A stretch of DNA of 64,000 bases, taken from the NCBI RefSeq assembly GCF_900183575.1, contig NZ_FXUZ01000006.1, forward strand, positions 31,292 through 95,291, given 5' to 3'. The notes below the pieces were generated by a model. It saw only the letters and a program-made list of their open reading frames with translations, did not search any database and was not told the DNA's origin. Below, piece by piece: positions 30,037 through 36,883 of this stretch. This stretch comes from Staphylococcus cornubiensis. GTDB lineage: Bacteria > Bacillota > Bacilli > Staphylococcales > Staphylococcaceae. Numbering within the stretch: the stretch's first letter is position 1; every line of letters starts with the position of its first letter. The position numbers and the translations under genes are program-made.

Positions 30037-31215
30037 TTATTTCCCTAAAGTCTTCTCAATGGTTGTATTTCGCCCTGATCTTGCACCAATTACCATAATC
30101 GCAAGACCTGTTACGAGTAACACAAGTAACGAAACAACCCAATGTCCTGTCCAGTCATGCAAAATACCGAAGAACAATGGCCCGATACATGCGAATAAAT
30201 AACCCACTGCTTGAGACATTCCTGCTAATTTCGCTGCAGTCAAGCCACTCTCCGTACGTAAACTAAATAATGTGTTCACCAGACCGAATGCGATACCGAG
30301 CGCAATACCAATAATGATTAATGAAATGAGCGCCATACGCGGTGCAAACATTAATATTAAAATACCAATAGTAAAGAGTACGCCTGTAACAGCGATTGGC
30401 AACACTTGATTTTTAAGTCGTGCTGCATAAATCGGTGTGACGAAAGTAAGTGGAATAATCGCGATTTGTAATAGCGATAAATAAAGACCTGCACGTGAGA
30501 CTGGAATATCATACGACAATAAAAATTCAGGAAGCCAATTGATGAGTGAATAGAAAATTAACGATTGACCGCCCATCAGCAATGTAATTTCCCATGCAAG
30601 GGGAGACTTCCATACATTGACCGCGTGTGAAAGGTCAACTTGTTTTTGTGCAGCGTGATGACGCAATTGGAAAGTCCATACGAGTACTGCAATGAAAGAG
30701 ACAATGCCAATGCTGCCTAAAGCAATATTATAATTGAAACCTTTCAGTAAAGGTGCTGCACCATAAGATGAGAGCGCACCAAAGATATTCATCACGACGG
30801 TATAATACGCCGTCATAATGCCGATACGATATGGAAATTTTGATTTAATCATACCAGGTGCAAGCACGTTACCAAATGCAATCCCGACACCAATGAGTAT
30901 CGTACCCATGTATAATAAACTAACCTCTGTAATACTTCTTAAAATGACACCGAAAAGAATAAGTAATAAAGCGAAAAAGAGTGAACGCTCCATTCCGAAA
31001 CGATGACTGACTTTAGCAACGAGTGATGAAATCATTGCAAAAGCTAATAAAGGAATAATTGAAACAAAGCTTACGGCCGTGTTTGATAAGTTTAATGTAT
31101 CTTTAATCGCGGGTAATACCACGCCTACTGAAGTGATAGGTGCTCTTAAATTAGCGGCAATCAGCATAATACCGATAAAGAGCAGCCAATTGATACGATT
31201 GGATTGTTGTTCCAA
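30037..31215 (-). CDS. CynX/NimT-family MFS transporter
   Basis: A 392-residue twelve-helix protein. The start INWLLFIGIMLIAANLRAPI with the conserved NLRAPIT motif, followed by SVGVVLPAIKDTL, marks the CynX/NimT branch (cyanate or 2-nitroimidazole exporters). Actual substrate unknown. TTG start with AAAGGAGT nine bases upstream. It is divergent from an XRE-cupin regulator with a shared 108-base promoter region, so that regulator is the probable controller. Confidence 0.8.
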   Translation of the reverse strand: MEQQSNRINWLLFIGIMLIAANLRAPITSVGVVLPAIKDTLNLSNTAVSFVSIIPLLAFAMISSLVAKVSHRFGMERSLFFALLLILFGVILRSITEVSLLYMGTILIGVGIAFGNVLAPGMIKSKFPYRIGIMTAYYTVVMNIFGALSSYGAAPLLKGFNYNIALGSIGIVSFIAVLVWTFQLRHHAAQKQVDLSHAVNVWKSPLAWEITLLMGGQSLIFYSLINWLPEFLLSYDIPVSRAGLYLSLLQIAIIPLTFVTPIYAARLKNQVLPIAVTGVLFTIGILILMFAPRMALISLIIIGIALGIAFGLVNTLFSLRTESGLTAAKLAGMSQAVGYLFACIGPLFFGILHDWTGHWVVSLLVLLVTGLAIMVIGARSGRNTTIEKTLGK

Positions 31216-31255
31216 GGTGTAAACTCCTTTCGATATTTGTTATAATTGACAAAAC

Positions 31256-31271
31256 GTTCTATATAAAGAAC
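31256..31271. promoter_or_regulatory. Palindrome in the MFS/XRE-cupin divergent promoter region
   Basis: GTTCTATATAAAGAAC has 5-base perfect arms. Related half-sites (ACTATATCG, ACTATATTG) follow. It is a candidate operator for the adjacent XRE-cupin regulator. Confidence 0.35.
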
Positions 31272-31323
31272 ACACTATATCGTACATGATGTTCACTATA
31301 TTGTAAATAGAAGGGGCTCAAAA

Positions 31324-31872
31324 ATGGATAATATTAATACAGTCGTTGCGGAAAACTTACAATATTACCGCCAAGCGCATCGTTTAAGTTTGGATAAAAT
31401 CTCACAATTGACTGGGATTAGTAAAACAATGATTAGTCAAATTGAAAAAGGGGTGGCAAATCCAAGTATCAATACATTATGGAAAATAGCAAATGGCTTA
31501 CGTATTCCATTGACTTCATTAATTAGTGAAGAAAACGAGGATATTCAAAAAATTGACCGTTCAGACATTCAACCGATTTATAATGACGATCGCTCGGTAG
31601 TCGTTTATCCTTATTTTCCTTATGAAGCCGCACATGCATTTGAAATGTTTTGTATGCGTATGGATAGCGACAGTATACTCGAATCTGATGCACATCAAGA
31701 GGGCGCGAAAGAATATATTATTGTAAATGAAGGGACATTGACATTAACTGTTGGAGAAACGCACTATGAAATTGAAAGTGGACAAGCCATTAGTTTTAAT
31801 GCGAATACACCGCATACGTATCGTAATCAAACAGATGAACAGCTGAGAATTACGGCAACGATTCAATATTAA
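31324..31872 (+). CDS. XRE-family regulator with C-terminal cupin domain
   Basis: A 182-residue protein. Residues ~8-62 form an HTH_3 domain (LSLDKISQLTGISKTMISQIEKG, split here at QLTGISKTMISQIEKG) and residues ~110-175 a small cupin barrel with HQEGAKEYIIVNEGTLTL and FNANTPHTYRN. Regulators of this type repress neighbouring transporters or catabolic genes and sense small molecules in the cupin. ATG behind AGAAGGGG. The divergent CynX-type MFS gene is the obvious target. Effector unknown. Confidence 0.85.
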   Translation: MDNINTVVAENLQYYRQAHRLSLDKISQLTGISKTMISQIEKGVANPSINTLWKIANGLRIPLTSLISEENEDIQKIDRSDIQPIYNDDRSVVVYPYFPYEAAHAFEMFCMRMDSDSILESDAHQEGAKEYIIVNEGTLTLTVGETHYEIESGQAISFNANTPHTYRNQTDEQLRITATIQY

Positions 31873-31980
31873 TGGGTAGGGGAGTCTTCGGTAAGTGTGC
31901 CGGTAGACTAACTCTTATGATGGCGTTAGGAAAAATAAACGTGCATAACAATGGGAACGAATGAGCGAAAGGAGCAGGGA

Positions 31981-32568
31981 ATGAGAAAAGAAACAAAAGA
32001 TTGGATAACAGCGATTGTTTTAGGACTCGTTATCGCTGGACTTGTTAAATGGCTTATTTTCACACCTTACACTGTTAACGGTGCATCGATGCATCCCACA
32101 TTCGAAACAGGCGATCGTGTCATTGTGAATAAGCTCTCTAAAAAGTTAAACATGCTCAATCATGGGGATGTGATTGTGTTTCATGAAGATGCTGAAAGAG
32201 ATTTTATTAAGCGAATTATAGGTCTTCCTGGTGACCGTGTTGAATATAAAAGAGATCAATTGTATATTAATGGTCAAAAAATAAAAGAGCCTTATTTAAA
32301 ATCGAACAAAAAGACAAAAACAGCTGAATTTTTGACTGAAAACTTTGATGTATCGGATATTGAAGGTTCAGAAGGGCGAACAATGATACCACAAGGACAT
32401 TACCTTGTTCTTGGTGACAATCGGTTGAATAGTATTGATAGTCGTTCATATACAGTAGGACTCGTATCACGCGAGCGCATTGTAGGGGAGGCATTTGTGA
32501 GATTTTGGCCACTCGAACGTGCAAAAATTAAATTTAACCCGGGAACATTTGAAAAAGTAGAATCATAG
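31981..32568 (+). CDS. Type I signal peptidase (SpsB-related)
   Basis: A 195-residue protein with one N-terminal membrane helix (~9-28) and the catalytic Ser-Lys dyad: Ser36 in NGASMHPTF and Lys77 in DFIKRIIGLPGD. GDNRLNSIDSR and VGEAFVRFWPL complete the family boxes. It cleaves signal peptides on the outer side of the membrane. Sequence differs clearly from the S. aureus SpsB I remember, so it is probably an additional paralogue rather than the housekeeping enzyme. AAAGGAG positions the start at ATG 31981; an upstream in-frame ATG at 31951 is rejected. Confidence 0.9.
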   Translation: MRKETKDWITAIVLGLVIAGLVKWLIFTPYTVNGASMHPTFETGDRVIVNKLSKKLNMLNHGDVIVFHEDAERDFIKRIIGLPGDRVEYKRDQLYINGQKIKEPYLKSNKKTKTAEFLTENFDVSDIEGSEGRTMIPQGHYLVLGDNRLNSIDSRSYTVGLVSRERIVGEAFVRFWPLERAKIKFNPGTFEKVES

Positions 32569-32622
32569 GTGTTTCATGTGAAACGATAGAGTTTGCTCAA
32601 AATTTAATCTTTATGAAAATAT

Positions 32623-32668
32623 AAAAATCACGGTGTACTTTGGTTTTGAAGTGTGACCGTGATTTTTG
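32623..32668. terminator. Bidirectional terminator between the signal peptidase gene and the convergent membrane protein gene
   Basis: AAAAATCACGGT pairs with ACCGTGATTTTT around a ~20-base loop. A and T runs on either side suit both directions. Confidence 0.85.
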
Positions 32669-32712
32669 TTTCTTAAGTAGATTGCTAAACGATTCTGCGC
32701 TTTCTTATTGGG

Positions 32713-33354
32713 TTAGTATTCAATTTGTGGAATATTTTCAATTGCAATGATTTGATCGTTTTGTGTGTAAACTTTGATTGTGTATGGGTTATCTTGGCGG
32801 CTATCGTAATACCAAATGTCACCGTCTGTCATATCAGGTGCTTGATGGATACCGATAAATTGTGAAGTCGTAACTTGTTGTGGCGTGACATAGATATGTT
32901 CGACGTGATGTTGTGCATTGTAACTGACAGCAAGATCTCCGTATGAATCGGCATCGTGACCATCTATTTGAACCGTCTTTTGTGGTGGACCGTGTGTCGC
33001 TTCAACGTCTTTACGTATTTCGCCAATATGAAAGTTTTGATAACCATCAATACGGTCGCTATGCATAAAGTCTTGGCTAAAGTCGTATGATAGGACATCA
33101 ATATGCACCATCTGGGTATTTTGTCGCGTCTCTGTTGAAGTGATTTTATCGTCTGTTTGATTGAAATTGAAATTGATGTGGGATAGGCGATAAAGTCCAT
33201 ACAGCATTGCACCGAGTACGAAGATGATAAGTAAAATGATGAGTGTGATCAGCCATTTAGGATTTGATGAAGAGGTGGGTTCGTACCTAGGATAACGCTG
33301 TTGACGTGAATGATGAGTGTGTTTTTGTTGACGAGACTTGAGGTCGCTTTTCAA
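32713..33354 (-). CDS. Single-pass membrane protein of unknown function
   Basis: I do not recognise the family. The protein has 213 residues: a basic, His/Gln/Arg-rich cytoplasmic N-terminus (KHTHHSRQQRYPRY), one membrane helix (WLITLIILLIIFVLGAMLYG, roughly 35-55), and an acidic extracellular domain of about 150 residues rich in β-strands (HIYVTPQQVTTSQFIG; YTIKVYTQNDQIIAIE). I set the start at a TTG because AAAGGAGG lies seven bases upstream; the open frame extends further but without a ribosome binding site. It could be a cell-envelope regulator or stress protein; this is not supported beyond topology. Confidence 0.7.
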   Translation of the reverse strand: MKSDLKSRQQKHTHHSRQQRYPRYEPTSSSNPKWLITLIILLIIFVLGAMLYGLYRLSHINFNFNQTDDKITSTETRQNTQMVHIDVLSYDFSQDFMHSDRIDGYQNFHIGEIRKDVEATHGPPQKTVQIDGHDADSYGDLAVSYNAQHHVEHIYVTPQQVTTSQFIGIHQAPDMTDGDIWYYDSRQDNPYTIKVYTQNDQIIAIENIPQIEY

Positions 33355-33545
33355 AACATAACCTCCTTTATTTCTTATACTAGTGTCATTATAGTGAGTT
33401 GAAGCATACGAAACAACTATAAACGCAAAATATAACAAGAAAATTTAATACAAAATGAACATTCTCATCTGTTTCCAATGAAATTCAAATGATTTTTGGT
33501 ATGATAATGATTAAATAAAAATTTAAAAATAGGTGGTATAGACTA

Positions 33546-34271
33546 ATGAGTAAAAGAGGACAAATTGCAGTATTAACAGGTGTGGTGTACATCGTGTTAA
33601 TGGGGATAGGCATGGCTACTGTATCCGCACTTGGTCTCAATTACAGTGATCCAGAAATGGTACGTGTCATCGTCTTTTTTGAAATCATTTTTGCGGTGCT
33701 CACTTTTAGCGTATACAAAAAGTTAAAATTAACCGCATTGTCAGTGCGTTTTCAATTTTCCAAGTGGTTGATCCCGTTTATCATTATTTTTATCGTCATG
33801 TTAAGTTTATTCTTGTTCACAGGCAACTGGACGCAACATATTCCCATGATTGCGTTGATTATGTTAACGACGATACTGGTTGGATTTTCAGAAGAATTGA
33901 TGTTTAGAGGTATTGTCTTGCACGTCTTATTGGAACGTCACGGGGTCGTATTCAGTATCGTGATGAGTGCTGTATTTTTTGCGTTATTACATGCAGTGAA
34001 TGTGTTTGCAGGGGTTCCAATCATGGCTGTACCGATACAACTGTTAGCGACATTTTTGTTTGGATTGGTTTTCAGTTGCCTCGCGATACGTATTCGCAAT
34101 ATCATTCCGCTCATGGTGTATCATTTCGTTTGGGATTTTGTCTTGATTGCCCAACCGATAACAGGTGCTCAAGTTGATACAGTGTCATTGATCGGGATAG
34201 GTGTCGAACTTGTTGTCGTTATTCCGTTCATGGTATATACAGTGAAGCGTTATAAAGCAAGCAACGCATAA
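33546..34271 (+). CDS. CPBP-family intramembrane glutamic endopeptidase
   Basis: A 241-residue protein with about seven membrane helices. The three Abi/CAAX-protease-like motifs are present: SEELMFRG (around 115-122, EExxxR), FALLHAVN (around 143-150) and YHFVWDF (around 195-201). CPBP proteases act on membrane proteins or, in some bacteria, on bacteriocin maturation and immunity. Role here unknown. ATG with AGGTGG upstream; terminator follows. No bacteriocin gene is nearby. Confidence 0.87.
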   Translation: MSKRGQIAVLTGVVYIVLMGIGMATVSALGLNYSDPEMVRVIVFFEIIFAVLTFSVYKKLKLTALSVRFQFSKWLIPFIIIFIVMLSLFLFTGNWTQHIPMIALIMLTTILVGFSEELMFRGIVLHVLLERHGVVFSIVMSAVFFALLHAVNVFAGVPIMAVPIQLLATFLFGLVFSCLAIRIRNIIPLMVYHFVWDFVLIAQPITGAQVDTVSLIGIGVELVVVIPFMVYTVKRYKASNA

Positions 34272-34287
34272 TGTTTAAAACAAGGGT

Positions 34288-34318
34288 AGGGCGAGATATT
34301 TCGCTTTGCTCTTTTTTT
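34288..34318 (+). terminator. Terminator of the CPBP protease gene
   Basis: AGGGCGAG pairs (with G-U pairs) with TTTGCTCT followed by TTTTTTT. Confidence 0.65.
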
Positions 34319-34409
34319 ACACATTTTTAATAATAACCTCAATCAATATTTAAATTTATTTTTTACAATGACAATGTATTTAATATTTTGTAGAGGGGTT
34401 ATGACAGTT

Positions 34410-35822
34410 ATGAAATTTAAAAGGCAGTTTGCACAATTATTCATCGCTAGTGCAGTTATCTCATCAGTTTTAGGGAATGGGCCCGTTGCATCCGCTTCAG
34501 GTTCAGGCGAAGGTCCAGGACAACAAGCGGCGATGTATGGGGACACGAGCCATCCAAAGAATGTGATTTTTCTTGTTGGAGACGGTATGGGACCGGCATA
34601 CAACACAGCGTACCGTTATTTTGCGGATAATCCAAAGACAAAAGAAGTGGAAAAAACAGCTTTTGATGATTATTTAGTGGGGACACAACAAACATATTCA
34701 GACGATGATAAAGAAAATATTACCGATTCTGCAGCTGCGGGAACGGCATTCAGTTCTGGACATAAAACGTATAATGGTGCAATCGGTGTCGATAAAGCGC
34801 AACATGACTTGGAATCTGTCTTAGAACGTGCGAAAAAGTTAGGGAAATCCACAGGTTTAGTTACAACAGCTGAAATTACTGATGCGACGCCTGCCGTTTA
34901 TACTGCCAATATTGATGATCGTGATAAAAAAGATGAGATTGCACATCAATTTTATGATCAACGTATAAACGACCAACATAAAGTCGATGTCATTTTAGGT
35001 GGCGGTGCGAAATATTTTGGTAAGGAAAATGGCAATATTACCGACCAATTTAAAAAAGATGGCTATGGCGTAGTTACAAATCGTCAACAGTTAGAAAATG
35101 CATCTCAAGACCAATTGCTCGGCTTATTTGCAGAGAAAAATATGCCACTTGCGATTGACGCAGATGACACACAGCCTGAACTGCTAGACATGGAAAATGC
35201 TGCACTTGAACGCCTTTCTAAAAATGATAAAGGTTTCTTTTTAATGGTGGAAGGTGCCTCAATTGATAAACAAGGGCATGCGAACGATATTACAGGTGTG
35301 ATGTCAGAAATGGAAGGGTTCGAAAAAGCATTTGCGAACGCGATTGATTATGCCAAGACACATCCGGATACACTCGTTGTTGCGACTGCTGACCATTCTA
35401 CAGGTGGCTTGAGCATGGGACAAGGCAGCGCTTACGAATGGAATCCTGAGCCAATCCAACAAATGAAGCACTCAGGAAAATGGATGACAGAACAAATTGC
35501 AGAGGGTAAAGGTGTAGAAGAAACAATTCAAGCAGGTTATGGTTTTAAGTTGAGTTCAAAAGACATGAAAGCCATTCAACAAGAAGCGGACAAATTGAAA
35601 AAATTAGATGAAGAGAGTGACGATTACGAAGCACAGCAACAAAAATTGGAAGACGTTATACAAGCACCGATTAACAAAAAATCAAATACAGGTTGGACAA
35701 CTAACGGCCATACCGGTGAAGACGTGAATACTTATGCATTTGGACCTGGTGCTGACCAGTTCAGAGGCAATATCGATAACACAGACAATGCGAAAAACAT
35801 CTTCAACTTTTTGGGGATGTAG
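34410..35822 (+). CDS. Secreted alkaline phosphatase
   Basis: A 470-residue PhoA-type enzyme with a Sec signal peptide (basic MKFKRQ, hydrophobic LFIASAVISSVLG, likely cut after an Ala-x-Ala such as ASA). NVIFLVGDGMG gives the first metal site; TDSAAAGTAFSSG contains the nucleophilic Ser near residue 106; VATADHSTGG and HTGEDVN supply further metal ligands. It releases phosphate from external esters. The start is ATG 34410 or ATG 34401 (GAGGGG lies 2-11 bases upstream); both are in frame. The downstream repeat begins with its terminator. Confidence 0.92.
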   Translation: MKFKRQFAQLFIASAVISSVLGNGPVASASGSGEGPGQQAAMYGDTSHPKNVIFLVGDGMGPAYNTAYRYFADNPKTKEVEKTAFDDYLVGTQQTYSDDDKENITDSAAAGTAFSSGHKTYNGAIGVDKAQHDLESVLERAKKLGKSTGLVTTAEITDATPAVYTANIDDRDKKDEIAHQFYDQRINDQHKVDVILGGGAKYFGKENGNITDQFKKDGYGVVTNRQQLENASQDQLLGLFAEKNMPLAIDADDTQPELLDMENAALERLSKNDKGFFLMVEGASIDKQGHANDITGVMSEMEGFEKAFANAIDYAKTHPDTLVVATADHSTGGLSMGQGSAYEWNPEPIQQMKHSGKWMTEQIAEGKGVEETIQAGYGFKLSSKDMKAIQQEADKLKKLDEESDDYEAQQQKLEDVIQAPINKKSNTGWTTNGHTGEDVNTYAFGPGADQFRGNIDNTDNAKNIFNFLGM

Positions 35823-35856
35823 CGAAATAAAAGTGGATAAGAAAGAATAAAGGTGC

Positions 35857-35891
35857 AAGGGACTGGGATCATTAAAGTTTTCCCGGTCCTT
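35857..35891 (+). terminator. Terminator of the alkaline phosphatase gene inside the repeat end
   Basis: AAGGGACTGGG (35857-35867) pairs with CCCGGTCCTT (35882-35891); T-rich sequence follows. Confidence 0.65.
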
Positions 35892-36405
35892 ATCTCTTTA
35901 TGGATATATATCGATTAATGATGATAAAACAGCCAAAAATGAGAATGAATGGGACGTTATCATTGGATATTATGTATGGGGTGTCTCCATTTCATAAACT
36001 TTTCCTAAGTGACTGCATTTGATGTGAGATTGCCCACAAGGCTGAGACTCCCGAGGGGTATAGTAAAAAACAAAATGTCGTCTTTTAACTTTGGTAGTGG
36101 TTGCTGTTTATCGCAGTAGCTGCCTGATTTCTCAATGCGTGTGCTTTTGAGAAGTCGAGTCAGCCTTGCGGGGGCAGTACGACGAAATCTTAGTTACACA
36201 TGAGATTTCTGTACTGCTCCCGAAAATTCACCAATGCTTCAACTCATGTAGCAGTTCAATCAAGCGTTGGCTAGTTGAGACAAGTCCCCTGGGAACGCGA
36301 AGCCATCAGGGCAATCAAATACCACAAATTATAGAAGGATTAGTTAAACTCAATACTGCATCCATAGCATCAAAAATGATTATGTCCCCTCCTCTTTCAA
36401 ATTTC
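35857..36405 (-). repeat. Long nested-palindrome intergenic repeat, full-length inverted copy
   Basis: This is the 5.2 kb element in reverse orientation: terminator-type hairpin first (GGGACTGGG...CCCGGTCC at 35859-35889), then the CCCATTC tail, GACTGCATTTGATG, GATTGCCC with GGGCAATC (36311-36318), the two inner hairpins (CTTCTCAA.../...TTTGAGAAG; GCAGTAC.../...GTACTGC) and AACTCAATACTGCATCC at the far end. Extent is about 545 bases, like the first copy. It fills phoA to the Nudix gene. Confidence 0.8.
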
Positions 36406-36482
36406 ACAGTAAATAATGCACATTTAAACATTTTGTGAGATCATTTATAATACAAATGATGAAATTTGAGAAAGGGGTATTG

Positions 36483-36881
36483 ATGATGAAGAAAACGATT
36501 CATGTCGTAGGTGCCGTTATCTTTGATCAACATAAAGTGTTATGTGCACAAAGAAGTGAAAGTATGAGCTTACCTTTATTATGGGAATTTCCAGGCGGTA
36601 AAATTGAACAAGGAGAAACAGACGTTGAAGCATTAAAGCGAGAAATTCGTGAAGAAATGAAATGTGATTTGGAAGTAGGTGACAAAATCACAACGACTGA
36701 ATATGCGTATGATTTTGCTGTCATTGTGTTGACGACTTATCGTTGTACTTTGAAAGATACCCTACCTACACTCACAGAACACCGAGCGATTGAATGGTTA
36801 GATCAAAAAAGCTTACACCAACTGGAATGGGCACCAGCTGATGTTCCAGCAGTAGATATCATTGTCAACGAGGCTTCATAA
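36483..36881 (+). CDS. Nudix hydrolase, MutT-like (8-oxo-dGTPase type)
   Basis: A ~132-residue protein. HVVGAVIFDQHKVLCAQRS and WEFPGGKIEQGET open the Nudix box; catalytic REIREEM follows in the right spacing. Closest in style to MutT/CTP pyrophosphohydrolases that sanitise nucleotide pools. AAAGGGG precedes tandem ATGs (36483, 36486); an in-frame ATG further upstream lacks a ribosome binding site. Its stop is two bases before the start of a PLD-helicase, so the two are translationally coupled. Confidence 0.88.
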   Translation: MMKKTIHVVGAVIFDQHKVLCAQRSESMSLPLLWEFPGGKIEQGETDVEALKREIREEMKCDLEVGDKITTTEYAYDFAVIVLTTYRCTLKDTLPTLTEHRAIEWLDQKSLHQLEWAPADVPAVDIIVNEAS

Positions 36882-36883
36882 AG

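Noticed and set aside
31981..32568. Calling the signal peptidase spsB
   Set aside because: Catalytic motifs agree, but sequence and gene context differ from SpsB as I know it.
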